Assembly: GCA_035578175.1 (NCBI GenBank)
Contig: JAQMRL010000011.1
Location: 5,529,501 to 5,593,500, forward strand
Source: Catonia carolina
Lineage: Eukaryota; Arthropoda; Insecta; Hemiptera; Achilidae
Reading direction: 5' to 3'
Length of the DNA: 64,000 nucleotides
The translations under genes and the position numbers were made by a program. Of this stretch, positions 33,781 to 45,689 are shown one piece after another; positions within the stretch are counted from its first letter, which is position 1; each line of letters opens with the position of its first letter. The notes below the pieces were generated by a model. The model did not search any database and was not told the DNA's origin. It saw nothing but the letters and a program-made list of their open reading frames with translations.

Positions 33781-35050
33781 AATGTTTATTTTAGCTGGAT
33801 GTAGTTATTTTTACGATGGAACGTAGTGTAAGAATTTTGTCAGGTGGAGAGGTAGATACGCGCCAAGTACAGTAAACTTTCGTTTACCACCTATAGACGC
33901 TTGCCTCGGGTGGAGCACTCTTACAGTAGATCGACTTTAGAGAAAAATGGTTTATTTAGTGACAATAAAACTTTTTGAGTACCACTTTAGAAACATTAGA
34001 AATACTGTTAATTAGGTGTTTGATGATAATCAATACAAATATAACCCCTTTGTTAATTTTAAAATGCAACTCCGCCTGAAATGTGTTCCCAGGAAAAGTA
34101 ACAATCTGTGATAAGAATGTTCCTATTCGGAGGTATAAACTAATAGAAATGTACACAAGAATGTTGAAAGAGTATATTGAATAGTATTTTAATTGCAGTA
34201 ACGTGTCTTGAGTGAAAACATTCTCCTTCAAAAAATTTAAGAGATTACACTTCAGCCAATGAAGTGATCTTGGCCAATATCTAAGATTTACAAGGTATAA
34301 CATTTGTTAAGTCCACCAAGCCGTTGGACTTGATATAATTCGTATAATTATTCAACAATTTATTTATTGCGGTAATTTCCGGAGAACCAGAGTACAATTT
34401 ATAGGGGTCGGCACTCACGACCAAGCGATTAGGATTCACCAACACTGAAGCGCTGTAATAAACCGAAAAACGGTACGGAAAATTAGGACAAAAGAATAAG
34501 ACAGCAATTAGCATACGAACAGAACGGATAAGGAATGACTAATGAACTAAACTGAACAAGATATACAAATTGCCACTTACCAGAAATAGCATTGTAGAAA
34601 AACCACGTAGGTCTTGAAGCGTGAACGTAAGCCCGTTAATCGTTAAAGCCTGGAAATCGTTGCGAAGTAGTAGTAAGCACCCAAAGCCTGGATACATACA
34701 GCACAAAACAAAGAGTCCAAAATGTTTTGTCGAATAAGCCTGGATTATCGTCTGTAGAATTGCATAGACTAGGTAGCGTCCTAGCCTAGCAGCGAGAGAG
34801 AAGCAACACACAAGCACACTCATTCAAGATCAGTTCAAAAGTGGAAAAGGAAGCGCGAAGGATCGGGTAGAAGGGTGGGGAATCGGAAGCAGAGATGACT
34901 TGATACATCGGAGCCTAGAATGACACAGCAATAATAAGGAATAGAGGCGGCAAAACGATAGCACCGCGTGAAAGCTTGAAATACCGCAAATAAGAACTAC
35001 GAAATGCATTAGCCTGGGTGAACATGACTTAGCAACATTTTTGTGATTAT
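33781..35050. other. Complex unassigned block, minus-strand frames
   Basis: This 1.3-kb block is less AT-rich than its flanks. It has three successive minus-strand open frames (34823-34539, 34514-34281 and 34303-33956; 94, 77 and 115 codons) with hydrophobic stretches. A GT donor-like site TCTG|GTAAGTGG lies at about 34583. None has a motif I recognise, and the frames do not join simply. It could be an unrecognised repeat or LTR, or a decayed gene. Confidence 0.3.
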
Positions 35051-35119
35051 TTGGAAGAACAACATACCGTGAACTGTGCGTAGGTATATTATTTTAGCAT
35101 GATCTAAAAGAAATTGAGA

Positions 35120-35480
35120 CTCGTAAAAAGGCGAAAACGTAAGGACTCTCTCTCAAAAGCTGTAATTCTCTTGCATGATAATGTGCACCAAACAGCTCAG
35201 AGAAACGCTCAAGAAGTTTGGTGAGATTTTCCTACATCCTCCTTACAGCTCAGACCTCATCCCATCCAGTTTTCATTTGTTCAGCCCTCTCAAAGATTTA
35301 TACGTAGTAAGAAGTTAACGACAACGAACCGGTCAAGAAAATAATACAAGACTGCTTAAAATATCGATTAAACTTCTTCGCTGAGAGAACCAAAAAGCTC
35401 ACAGAACGATGGGACAAATATCCACATGTTGCTGGAGATTATGTTGAAAAATACTCGCAGTATATATTTTTCATTGTCAA
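35120..35480 (+). mobile_element. Mariner transposase C-terminal relic
   Basis: With frameshifts the plus strand reads VILLHDNVH, then TAQRNAQE, then a PPYSSDLIPS-like block (normally PYSPDLAPSDFHLF), and LTERWDKYPHVAGDYVE near the C-terminus. This is a mariner of a different subfamily from those at 17722 and 55360. The termini and the N-terminal half were not recognised. Confidence 0.75.
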
Positions 35481-35489
35481 TAAATAAAT

Positions 35490-36950
35490 CCTTTGTCTCT
35501 ACATCAGTTTTTCTCGTTAATTATTGAACTTGCATTACAGTTTATTACAAAACATTTCTTTTGTATAAACGTTTTATAAACTGACTTTTTCTATTAAATA
35601 AAGTCAAAATAATTCTGTTTTTATGTGTTAGTTACTAAGTTAGTACAGCCTTTATGAAAAAAGATGTAATATTGTCAAATAAACAAAATATTTGAAGCTA
35701 GTTTTTATATGAAGATAATGTGTACCAGAGCACTAAAATGAATGACATATAAAAAATATTATTATTTTTATAGACTTAGTTGTTTCTGAGTTTAACCATG
35801 TTAAAATATCGTTGTATCGTATTTACGTACAGTATTTTCTATTTTGTTATGATTACTAAACAGTTTTTGTCGACGTGATTCAGAAGAACTTTTTATACAA
35901 CTAAGCTTTGATTATATCTCATAAAATTCTGTTTCCGGCTGACAATAAAATCCTTGATTATGGTTTGGGTAGGTCTCAAACTACCCCCACATCTGACGTA
36001 ATAAACATCCGCACAAAGAAAGTAGACTCTCCCTCCCCTTTTCAAGTTTAACTAAAATCAAAACAGAGAAAAACGTATAATTTTTGTTACATGAAACTTT
36101 AAGTTACTTTTTTGTTTTATTTTGTTATTTATAGGACGAATTTACTTTCTTATTACTTACTAATTACTCTTTTAAAAAACGAACAAAATTATTGCTTTGT
36201 AATTACTTTCAAGCACAGTATATTGTTTTTATATTAATTTTATTAAGTTGTCACATTTCAATTTAAAATTGCTTATTTCTTTACAAAAGGCAAATCAAAA
36301 TTATTAAAAAAAATAGATATCTTGTAATTAAAGGCTTTCAATCTAAACGTATTCTCATTATTGCAGAATTGTAATTCTGTAATGTAAAGTTTCAGTTTTC
36401 ATTATTCTGCAATGGAACGTTAAATATATAAATTACCGACGCTGCAGGCGATCCGAACAGAATTCTCAACAAGAAAAAAAATCAATTAAGAAACTTCAAC
36501 ATTTCCTTGTAATGTATATTTCTTATTGTAATTTACACTACAATATAACATTCTAATTTATATTCATCTTCTTGTATTTTGATTACCTGGAAATAATTCG
36601 TCTTTTAATCAACAAAGAGTTCGTCTTTCTATGTATGCTTCTTTGTACAGCTATATTACACAATTATTTAGTAAAAACACAATTTCATAGTTTAGATATT
36701 GTTCACTTATCCAATAAATTTAAAGCCATTGTCTTTATATCAACCACAGTGTATTGTTTACAAAGGCATAAATTAATGTAATAATCACAATACATCGGAA
36801 AACATTCATGCATCATTTGTAAAATTTATGAGCTATTTTCTTACAAAACTTTGAAGAAGAAAAGGTTTACTCTCTTTCGCTTTCGTACAGAGCCAATATT
36901 AGACCTCGTGAGGTGACTTTAGACGTTTCTGGAAGCTCTTTTTGCAGCTT
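35490..36950. other. IR-1 intron, AT-rich, unassigned
   Basis: No coding or repeat structure recognised. The 69-codon frame at 36572 has no splice or motif support. Confidence 0.45.
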
Positions 36951-36954
36951 ACAC

Positions 36955-37098
36955 TCTCAGTATTCGCTCAACTGGCATCTACGCCGGGGTAGGGTTCGAT
37001 TCCCGGTCAGGTCTGGCATTTTTTCATCACTCGTTTTCATTATCCATCGTCTGCATTAGCAGAAATTGCAAAACAGTCAGACGTAAAACCAAAAAAAT
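36955..37098 (+). repeat. Family 1-related SINE, diverged subfamily
   Basis: The body CGTCTGCATTAGCAGAAATT and tail GTAAAACCAAAAAAA match family 1. The head differs, with B box GGGTTCGATTCCCGGTCAGG, and the A-box side is degenerate. It is a separate subfamily or an older copy. Confidence 0.72.
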
Positions 37099-37109
37099 AG
37101 GCTTTTTTC

Positions 37110-37640
37110 CTTTTTTTTTTGTTTACCACGTGTTCTGGTTTTGTTCTTCATGGAAGTCCTTAAAGTCTGTAATTAGTTGTCTGAATTTGTTTCAGTTTAT
37201 TAAGTTTTTTCTGTTTATTCTAGTTTTCGAAATACCCTTTCTGACTTTTTTAAACCATTTTATCTGACACCTTAGGTCTATTGTTTAGTGTCTTAAAATA
37301 TCTGCTGTGAAACACTCACAAAACTTTATTTTTTCCAATGCAAATAATTTACAACATAACTTGATATTAATAATAAAACATTAGAAATAAACAAAAAACT
37401 TAATTTACAAAACCATAACCTCATTTGAATCATGTGTGAATGATGCAAACCACTACTTGACCAGATACCACCACTTCATCTAGATTTCACTTTAGGTCTA
37501 TTTGTCATTGCTAGCAGTATTGTACCGTCTGCAAACCTGAGGAGTTAATTAGTTTACCTTGTTTCCTGCTTATTTGTCTGTCAGTGTTTCTTCAGTGATT
37601 TGTAGAGAACACACCCCTGGCTCAGTCCTCGATGTTTTTA
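37110..37640 (-). mobile_element. RTE-like LINE relic
   Basis: Sequence near 37135-37290 is the reverse complement of the C-terminal region at 9120-9310, including the GGACTTCCATGAAGAACAAA block. Farther in, 37450-37620 reads on the minus strand as a broken reverse transcriptase stretch with LRFADGTILLAMT, a changed form of the FADD active site. Many stops are present. Confidence 0.65.
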
Positions 37641-37644
37641 AATT

Positions 37645-39170
37645 AAACTAGTATTTTTAGGATTCCACATAATACTAATAAAAACAGAATGTTTAGATTT
37701 TAAATTGAAATATGTATGTAATTGATATAAACTTATCTGTTGAACTTGTCTTAGATTTTATAAATAATAAATTGATATATAGTAATAAAATGTTCTACTG
37801 TTTCTTTCGTCTTCATGTAATCAAATATTCTTATGTATAAAATTTTAAATTAACATATAAGGAACTATTAAAATGTAACATTGTAACACTGAATAATATA
37901 TTTTATTGTTCGTAGTTAGGTAAGTTTGTACACAATTATTGTTATTACGAGTAAGTTGTTGTTACTTTATGAAAAGCTTTTTAAAGTTTTAGTTGTAACA
38001 ATTTATTATTACTCGTAATTGATGTATAACAGGAACAATATTGTTTAAAGTTATCCAAGTATAATTTTATTATGTTACCTACATTTATATTTCCAATATT
38101 TAAATTTTCTTACAAGGATTTTAAATATGCATAATAAAATGAAATATTTATAAGTAATAAGTTATATTACTTTCCATACAGTACAGTGAAATGTAAGTTT
38201 GTTGACGGATAGATATCACAAAAATGGAGCAAAACTATTACGTAACAAAACTTAAATTAAATTTATAAATAGTTAAATTTAAATAAGAATAGAAAGATAG
38301 GTTTACGAAAACAGAATAATAGAAATGTGACTATGAAGGTGAATGCAAATCAGCTAGATAATGTAAAAGACAAATAATGGAGTATTAACGGAAAAGAATG
38401 ATGAGTAGACAACCCCAAGACAATAAAACTCCCACATAACTGAAAAAGGCCACTGAAAAACAAAATAAAGAAAAGAGCCGCTCTTAAACCCACTTGTCCC
38501 TTAATATAATTTTTCATCCACGAGTGACTTCTTAAAATACATTACCTCCTTTGAAGTCCCAGTCCCAAACCCGCAAGAGCCAGAATCTTATTTCCTAATT
38601 ATAAACTATAAAATTCCCCCTAAATTTCATGAGGTTGCAATTATTCAGTAAAATTGTTCCCCGAGCGACCAGGTGTTCCTTAACACGATGTCGCCATCAT
38701 AGGGCTTCTCAGCCCTCTCAACCAGGATTCAGGATTCAGGATTCAATGATGAGTAGAATTTTGTGCAGTAAGTATCTTGAAATGGCACTTTGTACCTCAA
38801 AGACTTGTAATACACAAGACATTTAAATTAAAATTCTGAGAGGCATGTAGAATGGTCTACGACCGAATGATCGACAAAAATGTTGGTAATACCCATTGTG
38901 TGTATTGGTACGTTTTGACTTGGTCCCTTTTGTTATATTTCGATTAAAGTGGTCGGTCACTTTTTCTCCACAGTATTCTCTGTTTTGTTCTACTCTACCT
39001 GCTACCTTATTCCGTACTTTGTCTGAAACATACCTGATAATACCCGTTTACCTTTTCTTCATGTAGGAGGTAGACGATCAGTAAATAGGGCAGTTTTATT
39101 ACACCGCTGTCATAAATTACTCAACCGTCGTTGACTTACTAAAAGAAGTTGTACAAAAAAAATTTACTTC
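37645..39170. other. IR-1 intron, AT-rich, unassigned
   Basis: No gene recognised. Around 38520-38760 the composition is less AT-rich and a short GATTCAGGATTCAGGATTCA triplet repeat occurs near 38728. Confidence 0.45.
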
Positions 39171-39178
39171 TACACTAT

Positions 39179-39294
39179 GTTACTTACAAGAAGGCGAGCG
39201 TTAGGAATGCGTTGTCATGGTAACCACATATCCCAGTAGTTGTAAACTACTGGCTCCCCGCCACAACCGTTGCTCGCCTTTTCGTAAGTAAACA
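39179..39294. repeat. 116-bp inverted-repeat element (MITE-like)
   Basis: Outer arms TTACTTACAAGAAGGCGAGC and the inverse of TTACTTACGAAAAGGCGAGC form a near-perfect inverted repeat. Inside is a second hairpin, CCAGTAGT...ACTACTGG (39232-39252). No coding sequence. It sits about 140 bp before the pore-loop exon. Confidence 0.7.
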
Positions 39295-39434
39295 ACTATA
39301 CCTACTAAGTACCTCGTTATTGCAATTATCTTCCATTGTGCTTAATGTGTCGACCATTCTGCAAGTCGAACATTCTGTACCCACCCATAATAGACAAAAT
39401 TAAAAAATAAATTACTTGTTTTTTATTTACTTAG

Positions 39435-39583
39435 GAAACGTTATGATTTGGAGTCTGTGTGTTTATCATCACCGGCTTTGCAACATTTAGCACGTAGATT
39501 AAAAGTTACCTTACATCCTAGCGCAACATCGCTCAGTTTCTCTAATTCATTTTTTTGTGTATTAGGCGCTATCACCATACAAG
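39435..39583 (+). CDS. IR-1 exon 5 of those found (pore loop)
   Basis: Codon 205 is completed and residues 206-254 follow, plus one base of codon 255. The acceptor is TTATTTACTTAG and the donor GTATGT. The end of the exon, NSFFCVLGAITIQG (residues 242-255), is the re-entrant pore loop with the conserved final Q-G of IRs. The preceding linker (LESVCLSSPALQHLARRLK) is poorly conserved. No cysteine-rich or acidic selectivity ring is evident. Confidence 0.93.
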
Positions 39584-39750
39584 GTATGTATAATATTTTT
39601 TTCTATAAAATATTGGATAATAGTTTTTAATTAGTTTCATATCAGTTTTTTGTGTATATTTTAACACCTAAGCCTAGGTTCTTTCGGGGTATGGGCATAA
39701 TAAATAATAAACAAATTTTCTTTAAACTTATAACAATTATTTATTTACAA

Positions 39751-39852
39751 AACTATAAACTACAATTAATTATTAAGTTAAAGGGTACGAGTACCCTTTA
39801 GCTAATTAATTAATTGTAGTTCGTAGTTTACACGAGGACCGAGATCCTCGTG
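39751..39852. repeat. Pair of adjacent DNA hairpins
   Basis: First, an inverted repeat with arms of about 38 bp meeting at AAGGGTACGAGTACCCTT (39751-39830). Directly after it is the shorter CACGAGGACCGAGATCCTCG hairpin (39831-39852). The long arms differ only at a few positions. It is downstream of the pore-loop exon; an LTR-end-like AATAAA block precedes it (39670-39750). Confidence 0.75.
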
Positions 39853-39859
39853 TTTTTCT

Positions 39860-41425
39860 TCATACTGACAAAAGGAACATTTTCTCAGCCTGTGATAAAG
39901 ATGATTGGCTGAATAGTTTTACACCGATTTATTGAACCTTTATGCACATTTTAATAAGGGGTTTCTCAAATTAACTTTTAGTTTATCTGAAAAAAAGTTT
40001 TCTTTGCTAATGTCAATAATTTCCAAAAATTATATAATCTGTTACTATAAAATCTGTTTCAGCTACTCTTTTTTGTTAAACTGTCATGTCAAATTGTGTA
40101 TTCCTGTGCCGTAAATGTACACCCTAAAATCCCCAAGTCAATATCTAACCATTTTTGAGAAAATTTTCCTTCTAAAGAAAAACTGAATTTACGGAAAACG
40201 ATGAAACGAAGAACACCAAAAAAACAATAACCTCACTCGAAGAAAAAAAATCAGCTGTAAAATAAATAAGAAAGCAAGACAAACAACCGACCTGCCAGCA
40301 ATTTGTATGAATAAATTTCTATTAAAAACTAATAAAAATTCTAAACAAAGATGATCGAATGTTATCCAACTAAAAGTTTTGACAGGTCCCAAAAAAAAAA
40401 CAGTATAAAAAATCTAATGGTGTCAATTTAAAAATTTCATAAAACATATAAAACCTTATCAAAAGGTCACTTATTGTATATTTATTATCAGCTTACTCAG
40501 AAAATCCAGTATAATTAAATAAACAAATACAAAAAAAGTGGTGATTGTTACGACATTTATCTCTTTTTTAGGCCTTCCTATGCCTCCCTCTAGGTGTATA
40601 CGTAATTCCATTCTCGTAGAGGAAGTCTTGCGTGTTAGTATGCGAAGTAAATGGTTGGACCAGTTTCTTTTATATTATATTCTTAATAGTTTACACAGTG
40701 ACTGAACATTTAACTCGACACATATAGCTTCGTTACATAGTCTATCTATCCGGATACAATGTTTTGTATCCCTTTGACACCCTACAAAAATTCAGCAACC
40801 TGAATACGAAATTCATTGCTCTGTAATGACACCCATGTTTCAATTTCATAATGTTATGAGTCTTACAGCTATTGCTCTATAAAATTTCATTTGGAATATA
40901 ATTCCAAAAAATTCTTAATTTATCGCTATTATTCAAAGGTAGATAAGTTTTTGAGAAGGCTGACAAAAGTTGTTTACCTAGTCTAAACTAACTAAACTGT
41001 GTAAAGGTACACAGTAGTTTCTAAACTAGAAACCTAATGAAATTTTTTGTTTCATTTGAACTTTATTTCGGTACTTGAATAGAATTACATCTGTAAATCA
41101 AGTAGGTACCAAAATGTTACAAAACATTTTGTAACCAACATCATAGGTGAACCAAATATCCTTTTAGTAATAATCAAGGGGATTCGAGTATAAAAGGAAT
41201 AGCCTACACAGTGGTTTAATTTAGTAGGGAACGTTTTAATATGTTTTGTTTCTGCGAGTAAATTGGTTAAAGCTATAACTTTGAATTTGTAGTTATCTGT
41301 CCTGTTTTATGTATTTCTTATTTAAATTTTATAAAGTATTTTTCACCCAAAATTGCTACATACGTATTGGTAAAATTCTAAGGTATTTAAATGTTATAGA
41401 AAACATATTTCAAAATTATCGTTTC
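39860..41425. other. IR-1 intron, unassigned
   Basis: Nothing recognised. Open frames at 39932 and 41309 are AT-driven and have no motif. Confidence 0.45.
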
Positions 41426-41431
41426 ATTTTT

Positions 41432-42120
41432 ACTTTCTCTTGCCGATATAAATATATGGAAGGAAAGTATTGTTTTCATGTCGATTTTTCGAAATCGAGT
41501 TTTCACCTGATCTACATGTTTTCAGACCCCCTGAACCCAAAAACATGTTTCTAGCGATTGGTCTGTGTGCGTGTGCGCGCGTGTGTGTGTATGAACAGAA
41601 TATCTCAAGAACGGAACATCGTACGAACTCAATTTGAAACTTAAGTTAGTTACTACTATCGGACCCGACACGAACATTTTTATCAAAATCGGTCAACCAG
41701 AAGTAGTAGTTTATTCGTATCACTTTTTACTTTTTTGTGATTTTCTCAAAAACAGCTCCTTCGATTTTTTTTTAAATCGCCTCATTTACTAAATTTTTAT
41801 GCTCTACAAAATAGGATAGGTGCCATGTCTGCAAAAATTCTTGGGATAATTGTTTTCTTGTAAAAAAATTGTTAATTTAAGATTGCGACTTTAATATAAA
41901 TTTAAGCGAAAATTTTTTAAAATTAAAGTTGTAGAAAATTTAAAATTTTACAACTTTTATTTGTAACATTTTTTTGTAAAACACTTAGTTTAGCGGTAAT
42001 TAGCGATTTTCTGTTCTCACGAATGCGTGTAAAAAAATCGATTTTTTAAAGATTTCAGCCTTATGTATTAGGTTATATGTTAGGTTATATTGTAAATTAT
42101 TTGTATTGGCAAGAGAAAGT
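41432..42120 (+). repeat. Long inverted-terminus repeat, copy 1
   Basis: The repeat begins ACTTTCTCTTGCCGATATAA and ends TTGGCAAGAGAAAGT, so its ends are inverted copies of each other. The body contains CAGACCCCCTGAACCCAAAA, a GTGTGTGCGTGTG run and ATCTCAAGAACGGAACATCG. It shares this body with 43832-44774 (plus) and, inverted, 54570-55345. No frame is conserved. A non-autonomous DNA element is the best guess. Confidence 0.72.
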
Positions 42121-42203
42121 CGTGTGACTGTTTCACACCAAATTTTATGTTTAGGTTCTATATGGTTAGTGGTTATTATATCAATACGTTGTTAATTTTT
42201 CAG

Positions 42204-42421
42204 GGGTTGGAATGCTTCCTAACGCTTGTTCAGTTCGCATGGTAACGCTAGTATGTCTGCTGTTTGGATCTCTCATGTACACATCATATTCGGCTGTTCT
42301 GGTTTCACGTTTAGCTATCATAAAAAATGATGCGGCTGTAAACAATCTAAATGATATTTTAAAAGTACGAACATATTCGTTATGTTTGAGAGAGAACGCA
42401 CATGCTATCGATTTATTTAAG
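42204..42421 (+). CDS. IR-1 exon 6 of those found (TM2 and start of lobe S2)
   Basis: Codon 255 (Gly) is completed, then residues 256-327. Acceptor TTTTTCAG, donor GTAAAT, phase 0 out. TM2 is about 267-290, ending in TSYSAVLVSRLA, the IR form of the iGluR gating motif SYTANLAAFLT. S2 starts after this with NNLNDILKVRTYSLCLREN. Confidence 0.95.
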
Positions 42422-42459
42422 GTAAATAATAAATAATTTAAGATTTTAATCACAAAAAA

Positions 42460-42795
42460 TAGTTAATGAAAATATTTAAGTTATTTCTAACGTATTTAAA
42501 TAGTTTTGAACACCTCAGCCAGGTTCGTTCGGCATCTGGGTATAATAAATAACAAACAAAATTTCTTAAACTTTATAACAAATATTTATTGAAAATATTT
42601 TATTATAATATTTTAATATTATAGCTTTTATTTTTTTTTTAATATTTTATTATTTAATTAGTTAATGAAAATATTTCTGATATTTCTAACGTATTCAAAT
42701 AATACTGTAACACCTAAGCCTAGGTTCGTTCGGCATCTGGGTATAATAAATAACAAACAAACTTTCTTAAACTTTATAACAAATATTTATTGACA
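42460..42795. repeat. 199-bp-period duplication with LTR-end-like blocks
   Basis: A segment of about 130 bp (AGTTAATGAAAATATTT through AACAAATATTTATTGA) is repeated with a period of 199 bp. Each copy contains GTTCGTTCGGCATCTGGGTA followed by an AT-rich tract with inverse AATAAA signals. The second copy starts TGTAACACCTAAGCC and resembles the end of a minus-strand LTR; a related block is at 39670. Confidence 0.6.
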
Positions 42796-42799
42796 CAGT

Positions 42800-43830
42800 T
42801 AATAATTAATTATTAAAATTAAACTACTAGCAAAATAATTAGGTTACTTTATTTAATTAATTACAAAACTTAAGCTCGAAATAAATTTGACTATAATTAA
42901 GATAATACGTGTTACTTAACAATCAAAACAATTGATTTATCAGTCCACAACTACTTGGTCAAGTGAAATGGTACAATAATCTTATAACTGAATATTTCTT
43001 TCCTTCGATTTTTGAGTTTCTAACATTCTTAATGCATGTTCAAGAAAATTGGAACTGCACCTTCGATCGCTAAAATAACATGTCTAATTTGTTTATAGTT
43101 TAAAATCAAAACGGGTAATATCAAAATTAATCCTCACACCTGGCAAACCAAGTAAAAAATCAATAAGCAGTAAAAAATATATTAATATATTTTTCTGAAA
43201 GATTTATTCCGAATTAGTTACAATATTATAATAATATAAATAAAATATAATAATGCGAAGTCATTAGTGTTTCATTAGTCACGTGGTTAGTATTAATGAA
43301 TCAAAGCTTTTGAATTGTAAGATTGTAATATTCATATTGCACATCAAAGACAGTAGCTCCTTCAATTCTCACCATATACAACCCACAATACTTAGAATTA
43401 ATCATGTATGCTGCTTTCTAGATTGAAGGAGTAATGTTCCTGAGTTAGACAATACAAGTATGTGCGATTTATAATACACAGCTATGAACGAATGCTTTAC
43501 GTTAGAATTTACTATATCCAAGAATTGAAAAGTGTATTAACCCAACTTCCAGAATTCAATAAATAGTTTCTTCATAAAATTAAGTATGTTTTCACAGGTC
43601 TTTTTACAGGTCTTGAATTTATCCTCCAATATTAAGATTCGCTTGGAAAGTCTGCTGTCGTCCATCCTTTTTAAGTCCGCGTATTATGCTATCCTCTTTT
43701 TTCTTATCATGTTGTTTAATGGTTCCGTGATTTTTATAGTTTCTTATTTAGAAGTAAGCTGTACTATATTTTTCTTATTTAGAATATTGTCCATAAGATC
43801 CTTCGTTCTATCCTCTCTAGCTTATATTAC
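42800..43830. other. IR-1 intron, unassigned
   Basis: No gene. The 105-codon plus frame at 43586-43903 is hydrophobic. On the minus strand the same DNA hints at a decayed LINE C-terminus (a DDSRLSKRIL-like string near 43640), but this is too weak to annotate. Confidence 0.4.
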
Positions 43831-43831
43831 T

Positions 43832-44774
43832 CTCTCTCTCTCTTGCCTATATGAATATATAGGAAGGAAAGTATTGTTTTCATGCCGGTTTTTTCAAAAT
43901 TGAGGTTTTACCAGATATACACGGCTTCAGACCCCCTGAACCCAAAAAAATATGTTTATAGCGATTGGTCTGTTCGTGTGTGTCTGTGTGTGTATGTGAA
44001 CAAAATATCTCAAGAACGGAACATCGTATGAACTTGAAACTTAAAACTTAAGTTAAATACTACTACCGGACCCGACACGAACATTTTTAACAAAATCGGT
44101 CAATCAGAAGTAGTTTATTCATGTCATTTTTCACTGTTTTACGATTTTCTTAAAAACGACTCTAACGATTTTTCTTAATATCGCCTCATTTACTAAATTT
44201 TTTATACTCTATAAGATAGGGTAGGCTCCATGTCTGCTGAAATTCTTAGGGAGGCTGTCCTCTCGTAAAAATAACATGTCTTTTTTAAGATTGCGGCCTT
44301 AATATTCATTTAAGAGCAAACATTTATAATTAAGTTGTAGACAATTTAAAAATCTACAACTTTCATTCAAAACATTTTTTGTATAACGCTTACTTTAGCG
44401 GTAATTAGGGATTTTCGGTTTTTTCACGAAAATGTGTAAAAAAATCGATATTTTTTTTAAGATTTCAGCCTTATGCAATTTTCAGCCTTATGCGTATGCA
44501 ATTTACGACAAAAGTGTATGTAATTAAATTTATAGGATGTTGAAAGATCTACAACATTTATTATAAGTATTTTCCTCTACAGAGCCTAGTTTAGCGTGAA
44601 AGAGTGATTTTCCGTATTTTTAAGCCGAACAGGTTGATTTCATGTGCATCATTCACTCATGATTAAAATAAGGTTATGTTTTTTTAGATTAGTTTTTTTG
44701 TTTATAAGTTATCTAATGTTTTGTTATTAATGTTAGGTTATATAGTTTATTATTTGCACTGGTAAGAGAAAGTC
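43832..44774 (+). repeat. Long inverted-terminus repeat, copy 2
   Basis: The second, longer copy of the family at 41432. Start TCTCTTGCCTATATG and end TGGTAAGAGAAAGTC are again inverted. It carries about 240 bp near the 3' side that copy 1 lacks (around 44470-44720, including GATTTCATGTGCATCATTCA). Confidence 0.72.
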
Positions 44775-44802
44775 GAGTGAGTGTTTCACAACAGATTATT
44801 TT

Positions 44803-44990
44803 ATTATTTCATATAAAAATCTGGTTTTCGTGTAATTAAAATTTTAAATGACCTATTTCATGACATAGCTGTACCCTACTTAATGTCTTGTTTCATATAG
44901 CTACAACTAAGTCATGAAATAGCTCATTTAAAATTTCAATTAGTCTACATAAAAACCAGAATTAATACAAAATAATGAAATAAATATATA
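44803..44990. repeat. Palindromic MITE-like element
   Basis: The left half (44803-44875) and right half (44910-44985) are inverted copies of about 70 bp, sharing ATTATTTCAT, AATTCTGGTTTT-like and TTTTAAATGACCTATTTCATGAC blocks with some divergence. The spacer is about 35 bp. No coding potential. It could form a long hairpin. Confidence 0.7.
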
Positions 44991-44994
44991 ATTT

Positions 44995-45685
44995 TAAGTT
45001 TAAATAAATAAATAATTTTTATTTCATTTGGAAAACCGTTATTGAACAATAGCATCTTCTGTAATTTTTTTACATTATTAATGTTATTTACAACTGTACA
45101 CACATTATACACACAAGTAGTAAATTAGAGGATTGCGGTGTGAGATGGTGAGTCAAAATATGACTTAAATGACTGTAAATAAGTTAAAAGTAAATTTTAT
45201 AGTAATTTTCGGTATTAAAGTTAAACAGTAAAATATAACGGTATTTTATGAATTCTGTCCCTTTGCTTAATTAGTTTATGTTCTATTTTTGAGCTCATGT
45301 GAAACTTGTGATTTAATACATTCAATCTTTCGTCAACCCATTTAATTTTGAATAACAGACGCACACATTTCCGTCACAGAATTTAGTAATTGAATACTCA
45401 ACCTACCTGCTTCATCTAATCCACAAATAATTGAATCCTTGGCTTAGGTATTTACTATCCAAATCATAATCCAACACATGCTGCTACAAGTAACAGCCTT
45501 AGTCTGTTCCAACCACTTTTCTCTAACTAAATTTTCGATAAACAACCATCTCTCCTAAAATCTAAGCAAATTTCCACTAACTTTACCGAATTTTTTAATA
45601 TTATATTCTTTTTTGCTCACTTTTTCTTTTGCTATAATTTCGTCTCATTTCTTATTATTGCACCTTTATAGTTTTCTTTTGCCCA
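44995..45685. other. IR-1 intron, unassigned
   Basis: AT-rich, nothing recognised. Confidence 0.45.
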
Positions 45686-45689
45686 AGAC

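Noticed and set aside
43586..43903. 105-codon hydrophobic frame as a membrane protein
   Set aside because: It runs into the start of the inverted-terminus repeat at 43832 and has no splice or start context; the minus strand looks like decayed LINE sequence.
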